Shown here: piece after piece, positions 44,727 to 57,565 of the stretch
Numbering within the stretch: the first letter of the stretch is position 1
Layout: every line of letters starts with the position of its first letter
Origin: Omphiscola glabra
Lineage: Eukaryota > Mollusca > Gastropoda > Lymnaeidae
Direction: 5' to 3'
Length of the DNA stretch: 64,000 nt
Assembly: GCA_964017045.1 (NCBI GenBank)
Contig: OZ024807.1
Span: 13,455,941-13,519,940, forward strand
Made by a program: the position numbers and the translations under genes
The notes under the pieces: generated by a model
What the model saw: the letters and a program-made list of their open reading frames with translations, nothing else
Told to the model about the DNA's origin: nothing
Databases searched by the model: none

Positions 44727-45480
44727 ACTGATGCTTTCCTTTTTCCATGCTTGGATTCCCATCTGCTGTAGATCTTTTTCCACATCATCCATCCATTTAA
44801 GCCCAGGTCTGCATTTGAGCCGTTTTCCTCTGGGGTTTTGGTGGTGCAACCACTTCACCCTTTTGTCAGTTGGCATTCTTTCTAAGCGTCCCACCCAGCG
44901 TAGCCTGCCCTTTTTTATTTCTGCTACTATCGTGGCATCCTGATATAGATTGTACAATTTATGGTTGGTATGTATTCTCCATCCATATCCATCCTTTGTT
45001 GGTCCATATATTTTCCTGATAACTTTTCTCTCCCATGTGTTTAATAGGTTTTCTGTCGTTTTTTAAATGATCCAAGTTTCACTTGCCTATGTTACAACTG
45101 GGCTGATTAAAGTTTTTTAAATTGTTTTCGCTTTTTTTTTCCTTGTAATTTGATTACTCTTGAATATTTTCTAACTATAGAAGTATGCCCTATTTCCGGC
45201 TGATATTCTTTCTTTTATTTCTGTTAGTAATTCGTTTCTTTCATATAATTAAGATCCTAGGTATTTGAATTGATTTACTTCTTCAAAAGTCTGGTTTTTA
45301 ATTTTAATGGCTTCATCTGTCTGTTCTTTTCTTATCAGAGCCACGTATGTTGCTTGTTGGTGGTTAACTTCCAGCTCTGCTTGTAGTGATGCGTCTTCTA
45401 ATTTAATGTTTCACAATTTACCATTTCGTGTTCAAAATCTAACGCTGTCTATTTAATTAGCATTCCTTTCGATTTAGTTA
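44727..45480 (-). pseudogene. RTE/jockey-type non-LTR retrotransposon reverse transcriptase remnant
   Basis: Minus-strand relics in order: LEVNHQQATYVALI, FEEVNQFKYLGS, NELLTEIKERISAGNRAYF, ASETWII, ERKVIRKIYGPTKDGYGWRI, NHKLYNLYQDATIVAE, RRLRWVGRLERMP-like GRLRWVGRLERM, and GLKWMDDVEKDLQQMGI. This is the thumb and C-terminal region of a LINE reverse transcriptase. Several in-frame stops and frameshifts make it dead. The last segment is open (44957-44724). Confidence 0.85.
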
Positions 45481-45830
45481 AGGCAATATATTTTTATTTC
45501 ATCTTGTTCACTGATCCTGCAGCGCCTTTGTCCAATCATCTCGTTTTTGCGACACATTGATTAATTGATATGCCAAGAGTGGTATGGTCTTTTAACAGTA
45601 GATCTATCATTATTTAAATTGGCTCAGCATTGAAATACATCGTGTTAGTTCGTTTCCACTCTGTGAATTGGTAAGTGCAAGGGTCGAGTAAGCCTAACGA
45701 ATCTATACAAACTATATATCTGGCAAGCAGTAGAATGCAATATGGTTGTACAAGCTGACAGTACACCAGTGCTTTTAATAGAATGACACTGCATCAATAA
45801 AGTTGTCTTACTTTGGCGGGGGGGGGGGGG

Positions 45831-46128
45831 ATCTGGAGAAAGGGGGCACTTGCCTCGGGCCGCCAACACCAGGGTGCGCCAAAATTGTCTTTAGACAGGA
45901 ACTTTATAGTATATCAAACAATTAATTGCCAAGTACTTCAAAAATACAAAGATGCATCAAATCATTTTTGACTGGTCCGCTTGGCATAACAGTTTTATAC
46001 AAGTATACACGAGTTATAATGATCAATACATTGATCGTGGGCCCTCCAAATGTAGAAGAAGAATATAATATATAAAATATAAAGGTGTGCAGGCGACATT
46101 TCTCCTTGCCACGGCCCTGGATATAACA
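45831..46128. mobile_element. Probable hAT-like non-autonomous element
   Basis: The left part has GGGGCACTTGCCTCGGGC. The right end GGCGACATTTCTCCTTGCC then ACGGCCCTG is the inverse of CAGGGCCGTGGCAAGGAG. The left terminus is not clean and no target duplication is seen. Confidence 0.4.
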
Positions 46129-46129
46129 T

Positions 46130-46990
46130 TCAGACCCCCTTTCCGAAAAAAATTATGTCCTTTCTAAATGACACATTTGTATCCAACGCGTGTGCGAACA
46201 CCTGCCCCACCCCTCACCCATACGATAAACTCCCTCTATCTAGATCTTATCGCTTTGGGGATTGATTGAGCCGCCAGAGAGAGGTGCAGCAAGTTTACAA
46301 AAAATTGATCCGTTGTTTGGACATCTTCTTATTTTCAAATGTTCAGTTTTCATTCTTGTAATCCTTTTTAAATCCCAAACTGCGAGGATCGAATCCACCG
46401 TCACGACGACTTTCAGCTAAAACTAAAACAGACATCCTAGGTGCGTCGTCACCATACAGTGTCATGAGGAACATCCCAAAATTGTAGGTTCATAAATTAT
46501 AGAACTCTTCACGAAACGACTCGACCCCTCCCGGTTGATGAGAAATAAAAGGGGAGGGAGGAATGGGTTCAAATTAACATGTTAATTTATGTAAATTTGC
46601 TATTAGCGGCCCGGCAAAAATTTAACTTCGTCTGGTGTAAACATACACTCGATGTTCAACTTTAAATCTTGGACACTCCGAGAGAAATTCAAGCGTAGGG
46701 AGTAACATTTGGCGCAGTCTAGGCCATGGAGTTGGTACAATTACATGGATATGTATGCAAGGATATTTGATCCAAGTGTGTGTATAATTTATGTATGACT
46801 ATGCGTGAAAATTTGATCCAGGTATACAGACGTGCATACTGTGTGAATATTTGAGCCACATATATACGATATGTATGCGTGGATATTTGCTCAAAGAATA
46901 TGGATGTGTTATGTGGATATTTTGATCCAGCAGATGCGAATAGACTAATTGGTTCGTTGTCTAATACTGAGTGAAACTTAATAAATTGAT
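46130..46990. other. Non-coding stretch
   Basis: 46740-46930 has four loose copies of a TGGATATTTGATCCA-type motif (degenerate tandem). No gene recognised. Confidence 0.4.
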
Positions 46991-46998
46991 CGATAGTT

Positions 46999-47392
46999 TT
47001 AGGGTGGAGCTTTGGAGTGGAGCTTTGGGTGGAGCTTTGGAGTGGAACTTTGGAGTGGAGCTGTGGAATGAAGCTTTGGGGTGGAGCTTTGGGTGGAACT
47101 TTGGAGTGGAGCTTTGGAGTGGAGCTTGGGTGGAGCTTTGGGGTGGAGCTTGGGGTGGAGCTTTTAGGTGGAGCCATGGGGTGTAGCATTAGGTGGAGCT
47201 TTCGGGTTGAGCGTGGGGTGAGCTTTGCGGTGGAGCTTTGAGTGGAGATTTGGGTGGAGCTTTTGGGTGGAGATTTCGGTGGAGCATTGGGGTGGAGCTT
47301 TGGGTGGAGATTTGGGTGGATCTTTTGGGTGGATCTTTTGGGTGGAGCTTTTGGGTGGAGCTTTTGGGTGGAGCTTTGGGGTGGAGCCCATA
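46999..47392. repeat. ~15-bp minisatellite, ~27 copies
   Basis: The unit is TTTGGGGTGGAGC and variants. The minus-strand Pro/Lys/Ser-rich and plus-strand Gly/Trp-rich ORFs are artefacts. Confidence 0.95.
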
Positions 47393-47482
47393 ACAAGATA
47401 TCACAAGAATCTCAAAGAGGAGAAAAGGAAAGCTGTTGGAGAGAGGTGGGAGGGAGTAGAAAGGAAGATGGAGAAATTTGTC

Positions 47483-47630
47483 ATACACTGAGAGTAATGT
47501 GTTGAGAGTGGTATACTAGGGGTAATATGTTGAGAGTGGTATACCAGGGGTCATGTGTTGAGAGGGGTATACCAAGGGTAACAGGTTGATAGTGGTATCC
47601 CATGGATAACGGTTTGAGAATGGTATATTA
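47483..47630. repeat. ~28-bp degenerate repeat, ~5 copies
   Basis: The unit is GTTGAGAGTGGTATACCAGG plus GGTAATGT. One more partial copy at ~47720. Confidence 0.75.
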
Positions 47631-48215
47631 TTTTTAATTTTTATTAGTAGTAGTTTTATGAAGCGTGGTACCCCAGCCATTCCCTTATTTGGGGCACAGA
47701 AAGAGAAAGATCGTTCACGGGTTGATAGTGGTGTACCAGTGCTAAGGTTTCAAAAAATCTTTATTGATATTTCTTCGAGCGAGTCTACGTTAACCAAGAC
47801 ATTGTTTTATTCAACTTAACATTCAAGATGTTAGCGTTGAAAAGTGAATGAACTTACTGAGATGGTTTAAAGATGTGCAAACATTTCATTTCTTTTGTAT
47901 CAACGAATACCCCACCTGACAGATCTACCTGCTGGGACGCAAACAAAATACCGAAACCAAATTCAGTTGGAGGCAAACATTCGCTAATGACGGAAGCTTT
48001 GCGACAATTGACTTTGTTTCGCAATAATTTTTATAGATGAATATTCTCGCCTTGGTCATTGAAGATTGCTTTTCTAGACATATCTCTTGATTTCCTACTA
48101 TATATAAATACTATTGTAACTTATTAATAGAAAATTGTTTTAATTTTTTTTTTTTATTTTAATTTTTTTAAATTAACTAGTCAGCGGTCCTTGAGAAGCA
48201 TTCCATTATCTAGAT

Positions 48216-48446
48216 CAGTGGTTCTTAGCCTGGGTTCGATCGGTGAGTCAGTCTCAGGGGTTCGGCGGAGGTCAAGACACACACCCGACACATATGAGAC
48301 ACACACCCGACTCATATGAGACACACACCCGACTCATATGATTCGCGATCGGATTTTTATTTTATTTTTCCTATTAAGGAGGTTTCGGTGAATGCGCATA
48401 TGGAACTGGAGGGGTTCAGTACCTGCGACAAGGTTAAGAATCATTG
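48216..48446 (+). mobile_element. hAT MITE with perfect 8-bp target duplication and internal repeat
   Basis: Starts CAGTGGTTCTTAGCC and ends GGTTAAGAATCATTG. ATCTAGAT flanks both sides (48208-48215, 48447-48454). Inside, ACACACCCGACTCATATGAG is repeated three times (48280-48341). Confidence 0.9.
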
Positions 48447-49920
48447 ATCTAGATGTATCTATGCTGATGCGGATCGTACAGTACTGCCTTTATGAAAGTT
48501 GGTTTCATTTTCAGATATTAGTTTAAAATGTGTACTAACTTACCTTGCTTCACGATGTAATCGTTAGTAAAATAAAGGTAGTAAAAAAAACAACAACTTG
48601 AGTTCCTCTAAAAGACACAATGCACGGCTGATGCTATACGGAAAGGAAATTGGTCTCTTTCTTTCTAGATCCCAAACTGCTAACTTCTCCTTGATAACCG
48701 CCACCTCTAAGATCGGCGTGCGCTGTTAAAGGGGACCAGGTCTTCCCAACACTGGACCGCACGTTTAATTAAAATGCTACGGATTGACATTTACGAATCG
48801 ACGTTTGAAATTTACGGCATGGATAAATATTTGAAAAAAACAATCGCCGGTGTTTCCCGGGCCTCAGGGGTGCTTCACAACAAATATTTTGTACTGAGAC
48901 CCGGTGGGTTGTTTTTTTTTCATTCAAGTCTTCTTCACATGTGATATATTCACGTTTTTTTTTTCCTTGTGTCTTCGCATGGAGGTAAAGTTTGCGATTT
49001 GTGGAAAGGGAGTGGTATGGTAGGGGGTGGGATTTTTTGGTCTTCTTTATATGAAGGGGTGGCACTTGGGACAACTGCTGAGTTTTTTTAACGTGGATGT
49101 GGGTGGCCGAAAATCCAGGCGGAATTAAAACGGACTAAGTCACCGTTCGACGTCACAATGGCCCCCAGGGGACCCAGCTACAATTTTCCGCATACTTGAG
49201 CTCTATAAGTACTACAAGACTACAGTGTATGCGTCTATGTGAGTTGATTGGTCTATAACACTCCTGATCATACTAATAATATTATGGTTGCATGTTTAAC
49301 TGACAATTTTGCTCACATTTCCTCTACCATCCCGGAAGTAACCTAGACTACGTCACTTTCTTTAAAGACAAGGATACCCAATGTCAGTAACACTGGACAA
49401 CAACACATTTTTTTTTTTTGGTTTTGTTACTGGGCACGTATCGTGTTGTTTATTAATATAAATTGAGTCTGCTGTTTGTTACCGGAAATCAGATTTTGGT
49501 TTAGCACGTCACGTTTTAAAGTTATGCAGCTTCGTGTGAAAATTAAATAGTGCATAATGCAAAAAATTACGAAAAGGTATTTGCTTACAACAGTTTTACC
49601 TACTCTTGTGGTCAGAACATTAAATAAGCGTTAATTATTTCATAAAAACTTGAAAAATAAATCTATATCCAATATGAATTCTATAGCTGATTGATTAAAT
49701 TTAAAAGAAAAGTCAATAGAAAGTCATAATAAAAAAAAAACATGTTGACATCTATTAGAGAAAACAAACAAAGATAAAAGAAAAAGGGAATATTATGATA
49801 CTATTTTTAAATCTAATACAAATATACGAAAGCTACTCAGATGAAAGCATACATTTCAAAATTGTGTCTCCAGCTCAACTCTACACGAGTTAAATTGCTT
49901 TTCAGACTTGCTTTTTCGAT

Positions 49921-50166
49921 AGTCAGTGGCCTCTGTTGTTGTTTGTCAGTGTTCTCTGCTGCCTGTTTGTCAGTGGCCTCTGCTGCCCGCTTGTCAGTGG
50001 CCGCTGCTGCCTGTTTGTCAGTGGCCTCTGCTGCCCGCTTGTCAGTGGCCGCTGCTGCCTGTTTGTCAGTGGCATCTGCTGCCCCTTGTCAGTGGCCGCT
50101 GCTGCCTGTTTGTCAGTGGCATCTGCTGCCCGCTTGTCAGTGGCCTCTGCTGCCTCTTTTCAGCGT
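49921..50166. repeat. 24-bp minisatellite, ~10 copies
   Basis: The unit is GTCAGTGGCCTCTGCTGCCC plus GCTT. Eight codons per unit give three overlapping Ala/Ser/Cys-rich frames. Confidence 0.95.
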
Positions 50167-50174
50167 CCGCTTCT

Positions 50175-50390
50175 GCCCGGAGAAAGAAACCAAGAAGGTT
50201 TGCGCCAACAACGTGCATGCATTCCAAGCGTCCAGTTCAATGGGATTCAGCTTAGTTCTAAATAAAGTATCACGCACCATTTCACGGATTTCTGGCCCAA
50301 TACAGATTGCAGCTCTAAAGCTAAGCATTTTTCTTTCGGATTCTGAAAACCTTGCTCACAACGATTCATTGCTACTACACATTTTTATGA
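50175..50390 (-). pseudogene. Degraded protein-like fragment, family uncertain
   Basis: The minus frame reads RAAICIGPEIREMVRDTLFR then TKLNPIELDAWNAC. GPEI-x-x-x-x-x-D-x-x-F-x-x-x-L-x-x-E-x-x-AW resembles a motif in poorly characterised, often transposon-linked animal proteins. An upstream in-frame stop and the loss of similarity after TFLV argue for a dead fragment. Confidence 0.3.
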
Positions 50391-50586
50391 GACCCACTTT
50401 ATTGTGAAGTTGTGGTCAGGGCATTTCAAATGGATCAACCAACGGTTCGGCTTTCTCGTTATGCCGACCAAGAATTGGCTCAGATCTAGTAGGCCACTAT
50501 TTCACTTCGCTTTAATTGCTGCTATCACGATTGTCCCACAAGAGGAAAAAATGCTTTATGTACACCCTGGATGAAATTCTAGAAGA

Positions 50587-50890
50587 CGCTCTAAGATAAG
50601 ATAAGATAAGATTCTTTTATTGAACGAAACAAATGAAAATGTTTTTTTCATTATATAGCACATTTTCAGCACATAAATAAAACAATTTGAACACAAGACA
50701 TCTACATTAAATTTTTTTTCACTAGAGGAAAAATAACAGCCATTCAGCGCACCCTCTTAGTCATACCAGAGACTTATTAGTGCTCATTTTATACTTTAAG
50801 GTCAGCACAGATGTTCCGGGTGTATTCTGAGCAGTTGATCCTTTTCCAAATGAGTTTCATTGAATCATATGTCTCTTTGTGGCCATCAGC
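50587..50890 (-). mobile_element. Retroelement 3' end with (TTATC)n tail
   Basis: GATAAGATAAGATAAGATTC followed by TTTTATTGAACGAAAC on the plus strand is the inverse of a LINE/SINE 3' UTR ending AATAAAAGAATC(TTATC)n. No coding part is recognisable. Confidence 0.55.
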
Positions 50891-51867
50891 TTGAACAATA
50901 TGAACTTGTTATTTTTTCATTGTCATTGTCCAAAAAAACACAACTCTCAAACTTGGCTTGCTCGAGGTTACGAACAGTCTCCACTGATCTGAAACGTATT
51001 CACAGCGTAACTTAAGTAAGAATGAGACCGTTAACGTCAGCACACAAACAGATATCAAGTTGCAGTTTAAAATATGGATATATGTTATATACATATATAT
51101 CGGAGTGATGGGGTGGTGAGAGTTGAGCCCTGGGAATAGTTGTGGCTTCTGAAGGGTTCAACGTGTTATTGTGGCGATGTCCAGGCGCAAAACAATAAAA
51201 ACTTCCAGTGTCCGCCGTTCTCTCGACAACACACTATTGGCCCATGCCTACAAATATCAAAATACTAATATGTAGGAGCTAGGGTGACCTTATCGCACTT
51301 AAAAAAAACGAATCGATTTAAATACTTTCGGATTATTAAAAAACAATCATCGGGATTTTCTACTACTTTTCTGAAATCGAATCATTTTAAATATGATAAA
51401 AAATAAATTTTAAAATTTTTATTTAAGTATATGTTTAAATATTAATATTATAAACTAGAGTACTATAAACTAAACATGTTTTAGACGGTAAAAAAGAGAC
51501 ATTTTAGCTAATTTGAGATCCCATGGAAGAGCTCATCGAATACTTTCTTTTTTTTTTAAAGAGACACCATTCTGTTGGACCCTTATGTCTAAGTTGCAAA
51601 TATTAATTCAAGCAGGTAGCTTACTAGATTACTATTTGATATGGGGGTAGTGGGTGCTTCAAAGATTAAGTGACATGGATTGGCCTTGAAGTGACATGAA
51701 ATTAAATCTGCAAGTACATGAGAATTAACCAACCCCCCATCCCCCACCCCCGCAAACACCCCATCCCCAAAGGTTTCACTGTTTTCTGATCAGAGGATTA
51801 GACGTTGTTCAATAACTGATATGAAATCAAACGTTAGGACCTTAGGATCGAAATTAAAAGGAGATAT

Positions 51868-52048
51868 CAAAGGTTGGAAAAGTCGATATCAAAGGTTGAA
51901 AAAGTTGATTTAAAAGGTTGAAAAAGTTGATATCAGAGGTTGAAAAAGTTGATATCCAAAGTTGAAAAATTCGATATCAAAGGTTGAAAAAATCGATATA
52001 AAAGGTTGAAAAAGTTGATATTAAAGGTTGAAAAAGTTGATATCAAAA
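51868..52048. repeat. ~22-bp minisatellite, ~8 copies
   Basis: The unit is GATATCAAAGGTTGAAAAAG TT. Confidence 0.93.
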
Positions 52049-52155
52049 GCTTGGATGCGTTTTGGGAGTCCAGGGTGGGGGGGAGTCTTATTTAATGTTA
52101 TATTCTAGTGTTCTTTAGTGGATTTTTAAAAAAAATATGTTCAAATATGGATATT

Positions 52156-52454
52156 CGTATCCGGAAATTTGATCGAAAGAAATTTGGTCGACGGAAAATT
52201 GATCGACGGAAATTTGATAGAACGAAAATTTGGTCGAATCGTTTTTTTAATTTATACGTTAAAATTTTGCATCAAATTTCTTTCTGAACGCATTATTTTG
52301 TTTTACTATATAGTATAGGGCGTTCAAAAAGAAATTTGACGATCATTTTAACGTGTGAACTGAAAAAAAGATTCGACCAAATTTCCGTTCGACCAAATTA
52401 CTGTCGATCAATTTTCCGTCGACCAAATTTCTTTCGATCAAATTTCCGGTAACC
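52156..52454. mobile_element. 299-bp foldback element with 9-bp target duplication, copy 2
   Basis: Same termini and same length as 31418-31716. Flanked by the perfect direct repeat ATGGATATT (52147-52155, 52455-52463), a different 9-mer from copy 1, so an independent insertion. Confidence 0.88.
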
Positions 52455-52469
52455 ATGGATATTAAGCCA

Positions 52470-53300
52470 TGAAACTATTTATATTTAATTCAATTTCAAC
52501 AACGGATTGAATAGTTTTTTTTTTTTTAAACTATTAATTCTTTTTTTTTGGTGACATTTATTGGGTTGTTTATATTGCGAAATTGAATTTAAATTTATGT
52601 CATCCAAATGTCGTCAAATAATATCAAATTAAAATGTTCTATTGAACTCCAAGATTAGACTGAACTTATAAGAACTTAATTGAAGCCCATAAATCACAAG
52701 CTTAAACTGTTGTCGACTTAATAGCCGTGTGTGACAAAACTGATAATGGTTCCCCCTTTTATGAAAGTAAAATTAATAAATATAATTGATTTTTTTTATT
52801 TTATTTTTTTTTGCACACGTTAATGCACCACACCAAATTTAGGTTCGTATTTTTAACATTTAATCAGTTTAAATTTATTTTCATTCTGAAAATGTGCTTT
52901 TATCAAATTTATAAAGTAATACAAACTTAACATTTAAAAATATGTTTATATGAATACGCAGTTTAAGCCATTAAGTGCAACAAAAATTCATATTCTAAGA
53001 CGACTCACTCATTCACTTACCACTAGTCCAAATAAACAAAAACAAACCACTGGCTCATTTTGATATCAATAACACGAAACCCAATCATGTTATAGATCTG
53101 AACTTTGGTTAGAGAGTTTAATGATACAATAAATAACCATAATCTTTCAATATACGGACTACACGTCAAATTTTTTTTTAGAATATGTTAAACAATCCGA
53201 GGTTATGGGATGCTTGGCCTTTAGAATTTTAATAAAGTTCAGGGGCGTGCATAAATGTGTGGCCATAGGGTGCTATCATCCCCGGATATTGAAAATTGTA
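52470..53300. other. AT-rich non-coding stretch
   Basis: Many A/T runs. No gene or clear repeat. Confidence 0.4.
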
Positions 53301-53311
53301 AGGGTTGGGGG

Positions 53312-53496
53312 CAGTGGCGTAGCGAGCTTAACTCGCGCCCGGGGCACAATACCTTTTTAGCGCCCCCAATACCTTTTTAGTGCCCCCCATTCGAAAACCA
53401 TACAATAAACCGTAAAATATACCATTTGGCGCCCCATTGTGAGTAGCGCCCGGGGCATGATGCCCCCCCCCCTTGCCCATCCTCACTACGCCACTG
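53312..53496 (+). mobile_element. hAT MITE, CAGTGGCGTAGC type, perfect target duplication
   Basis: Starts CAGTGGCGTAGCGAG and ends CTCACTACGCCACTG. GTTGGGGG on both sides (53304-53311, 53497-53504). 185 bp. Confidence 0.92.
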
Positions 53497-53504
53497 GTTG
53501 GGGG

Positions 53505-54922
53505 GTTGATACTTAAAATTTGCCCCAGGCAACACAAGAAACGCATAAGAAGGGAAGAAATGAATTTTTTAAATAATTAACCTTCTTCTTTAAACATATA
53601 TTTGGGGTTTGGGGGGGGGGGGGGGTAAGAGTATGGACTTTATTATTTAAATCCAAAGATATTACAGTCGTGATTAGAGGTGTTAATTTTTATTATTTTT
53701 TTAAAAAATAAATAGATGTTAAACCAATGAAGAAAATATAGTTATAGGGTGTTGACAAACATTGGGTACATTTACATTAGTGTACATATAACTATCTCAA
53801 AACTCAATCATTTTACTCACATGAAAATCTAATCTTAGACATAGAACCATATTATTTTTCTTTTCTTTTAGAGTTCATTCGTTGGATTGAATAAAGATTT
53901 TCTTTCAAAATTTGAAAAAATATTTTTTTGTTTCTACTTTGCGAAAAGTGAAGTTGATGTAAAATATGTGTTTAAATTTCTATGAAATTAATATTATTAA
54001 TTGTTAAAAAAGAAGAAAAAAAAACACCCATGACTGTAAAAATTGGTTTAGAGATTATTTAATTTTTTTTTTAATTAATTTTTTTTTTTTTACATAAAAG
54101 AATTCTGTGTTTTACGATTTTCCGACAATATAATAGAGAAGCGAGGCAAATTTTTTGTTAAATATTTGATGAAGATACCAATTTATCAAATCCCTTCAAT
54201 GTAAACGATATTTAAAATGGTAAAAGCATTTTTTTGTGTAAAAAAATTTAGGACACGTTTTTACAATTTTGTAGAGGAGAAAACAACTGTAGTTCAGGGG
54301 CGCGAAAAAAGGGTTAGGGTAAGCCTATAATTATTTAGCAGATAAATATTTCTTAATATTAAATGATGTTAGAAACGTAACAATTATTGCATTGATATTT
54401 TTTTTTTTATAGTTTGAATTCAGATAGACAACTTCCTAAATTTTTAAGTTCATGATTATGTTTGTTAAATAGCATGTACAGCGTGCGTGGTTAGCCCAGC
54501 CCAAGTTTGGGGTACTACTTTATAAAAAACTTCTTATAATAATCATAATAATATACAATTCGAGGAGGTGGAATATTATTGTTGTTTTATTGTTTTTTAT
54601 GAGTATACAAAACCTTTAAAAAGATATGCGGCAGTTAAATACGCAAACAATTGATTGTTAGATGTTGAGACTTCGCAATAGCATGTAGAAAGTATTGCAA
54701 AGGGGCTCCTATTGCTATCCCGGTAACATCGGGTCACATCTTCTAGTATTTAATAAATTTATATAATTGCATAGTGCAGTATTAGGGACACAACGCAAAA
54801 TGGGACTGCATGAGAAGGGAGTGGACGGTTATTAACTTTGTTGTTCATAGTTTATCACATTATTTCACTGAACGTAATGCAGACTTTTGTGTATTTTAAA
54901 ACAAAAGCAAAATGAACAAGAA
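53505..54922. other. AT-rich non-coding stretch with one SINE-like tail
   Basis: 54485-54560 (GTTTGGGGTACTACTTTATA then TAATAATCATAATAATA) resembles the SINE-like 3' ends at 6125 and 7735. A G15 tract at 53611-53625. Confidence 0.4.
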
Positions 54923-55196
54923 GACCTAGTGAAGAAACTTCTATGAACATCTAGACCTATAGTACAGAATCTTGAATGAACAAGTAGGCCTAGTGAAGAA
55001 ACTTCTATGAACATCTAGACCTATAGTACATAATCTTGAATGAACAAGTAGGCCTAGTGAAGAAACTTCTATGAACATCTAGACCTATAGTACAGAATCT
55101 TGAATGAACAAGTAGGCCTAGTGAAGAAACTTCTATGAACATCTAGACCTATAGTACAGAATCTTGAATGAACAAGTAGGCCTAGTGAAGAAACTT
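54923..55196. repeat. 64-bp minisatellite, ~4.3 copies
   Basis: The unit includes GTAGGCCTAGTGAAGAAACT and ATGAACATCTAGACCTATAG. Nearly identical copies indicate recent expansion. Confidence 0.96.
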
Positions 55197-55425
55197 CAGT
55201 GCATTCATAGATTAGTGACTACCTGTACATTCATTGAGTAGTTACTACCTTTACATTCATTGACTAGTTACTACATGTACATTCATTGACTAGTTACTAC
55301 CTGTACATTCATAGACAAGTGACTACCTGTACATTCATAGACTTGTGACTACCTGTACGTTCATAGTCTAGTGACTACATGTACACTCAATGACTAGTTA
55401 CTACCGGTGCAGTCCATACTAAAGT
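55197..55425. repeat. 26-bp minisatellite, ~8 copies
   Basis: The unit is TTCATTGACTAGTTACTACC plus TGTACA. Directly abuts the previous array. Confidence 0.93.
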
Positions 55426-55695
55426 TACCATAGTTACATTCACAGACCAGTTATTGCCGATACATTTATAGACAGATTATACAAAACGGACAAACAAACT
55501 CAAATTTTCACTTTTTAAACAAACAAAAAAAACCGCTGAAGTCTTTGCTCAAAACTTAGTCTAGTTTCTAATTGTTTCATTGCGTCTATAAAACTGAATA
55601 TATTATCATTATTTTTATTTTTAAATTAATTTTGTATTCTTCTGACGCCGCTTTAGTCACGTTTGTCCCAGGAAAAACCCAAAACTAAATTTAGG

Positions 55696-55832
55696 ATGGA
55701 AGCATTGCGCTCCACCTATAGTTAATTTAGAAAGGAAGCATTGCGCTCCACCTATAGCTAATTTAGAAAGGAAGCATTGCGCTCCACCTATAGTTAATTT
55801 AGAAAGGAAGCATTGCGCTCCACCTATAGTTA
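55696..55832. repeat. 36-bp minisatellite, ~4 copies
   Basis: The unit is GGAAGCATTGCGCTCCACCT plus ATAGTTAATTTAGAAA. Confidence 0.95.
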
Positions 55833-55899
55833 ACTGTGCTTTGAGCCCTTTGCGCCCTACCTATCGATGTAACATGCTTAGAGCGTGTATTGCCCTACT

Positions 55900-56063
55900 C
55901 AGAGGCGTAACTGGATTTTTGACGCCCTTGGCTAATTTAATTTTGGCACCCTTGATATTTAAATAAAAATGTAAAAATTAGAGATTTAGCGGCGCCCTTT
56001 TGAACTGGTGCAAGCCGGCGCCCTTGGCAACTGCCCCAATGCCCAGCCGTTGTTACGCCACTG
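55900..56063 (+). mobile_element. hAT MITE, CAGAGGCGTAAC type
   Basis: Starts CAGAGGCGTAACTGG and ends TTGTTACGCCACTG. Flanks GCCCTACT and GCCCCACT match 7 of 8. 164 bp. Confidence 0.88.
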
Positions 56064-56069
56064 GCCCCA

Positions 56070-57560
56070 CTTAGTGCCGAATATTGTAATAATACTTGCA
56101 GGCATAACTTAAATTCTAGATTCCGACCTCGATAAAAATGATGTATCTTTTAATAAGATAACTTTTTAAATAAATGGCCTTGAATATTTTTATCTAATAG
56201 ATTCCTAGCGCCCTTCTCTAAGTTTGATTACACGGCTACCAAAGGGACACTCAACCAAATTAGAGATTTTAAAGTTTATCATTGAATGCTTAAGAGATTT
56301 TTATTGCTTTCTGGCTCAAGAAATAACTTAGATGACACATTACGTTCCGGTCTCCACCCGGGGATTGCAAACGATTATAATGGGACAGTCGTTAAAGGTT
56401 ATCGCAAATTTTAAAGAGGAAATATGAAAAACGGTTCTTTAAATAGCAATGAACAATAAAAAAAATAAAGATTAAATGGGTTTTCTTACAGTCTTACACG
56501 GAGACTGTGGGGTTGAGGGGGGGTGTCTCTACTTAAGTATTTGAATTCGTAGATATATCATGTCTGTAACTTCGTTTGAAATACAGACAAGAGGACGCAC
56601 GTGATCTACATAACTCTCAAAACATTGCCCTATCCCCACGTGCTCATGTATTGTAAAACTTTGACAAGAGCCTGTGAAACATCAACAGGCCCCACAATGT
56701 ACAACTCCATAATCTGGATTGTCTTGTATGACTCTTAAATATGGAATGTCTTGTATAACTCTTAAATCTAGAATTTCTCGTATGACTTTAAATGAGGAAT
56801 ATCTTGTATGACTCAATAATCTGGTTACTGTGAAAATACATTCGCCGCAAAATAAAAAAATACAGCTCGTCTTTCTTTAAATCTACAAATCTCGATCAGA
56901 ACTAAGACTGGGATAGAACTCAAATCGGCACTTTTTTTCCTAATATCTTGGTGCTGTATCTATTTTAATTCGTGGATCTAAGGTGTATTGGACACAAAAC
57001 ATGACACATATGATTTCAACTTAATGGGTGCTAACTATAAACATTTTTTCCTCAGCTTACTTTCATTGTAAAATTTAAACATTGAAAAAAAAAATACTTG
57101 GCAAAATTTGTTTTATCACAACTATTTACACCTAACAATTTCTTGTACCTGTCTGGGTAATGATAAGAAAGCTCAATAATATTTGTCGAAAGATTATAGA
57201 AGCACACGAGCAACGACCGCCATAGGAGTGTCTAAGGTGAGGCTTTCGTTGGAGGAAGTTCCATAGGAAGTCATTCGTCGGACTAAAGTACATTCCAAGA
57301 TAACATTGTTTTGTGGTAGGTGAATGTGGGGCCTAGAATGGTTGACGATATCCTGAAGAAGGGGGGGGGGGAAAGCGAAGAATTAAAAAGGTATTTTATA
57401 ACCCTTTACAGCTGTCAGCACTGTTTTCTGCTACTGCATGGTAGAGGTGAAGAGTTTTACACGTGAAAATGTCAAATAGGCCGTGTGGTTTAATGAGCTT
57501 ACCATCAACCACCATCAGAATCATCAATTGCACTACAGCTCTTGTACACCTCTGACCTAA
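56070..57560. other. Non-coding stretch
   Basis: Degenerate repeat of ATCTTGTATGACTCTTAAAT at 56712-56823 (~4 copies). A G10 tract at 57361. No gene recognised. Confidence 0.4.
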
Positions 57561-57565
57561 TCCAG

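Noticed and set aside
46719..47491. Pro/Lys/Ser-rich and Gly/Trp-rich ORFs (collagen- or glycine-rich-protein-like)
   Set aside because: Explained by the degenerate ~15-bp TTTGGGGTGGAGC repeat.
49841..50407. 188-residue Ala/Ser/Cys-rich membrane-like protein
   Set aside because: The centre is a 24-bp minisatellite, and the part after it looks like a shadow of a minus-strand fragment.
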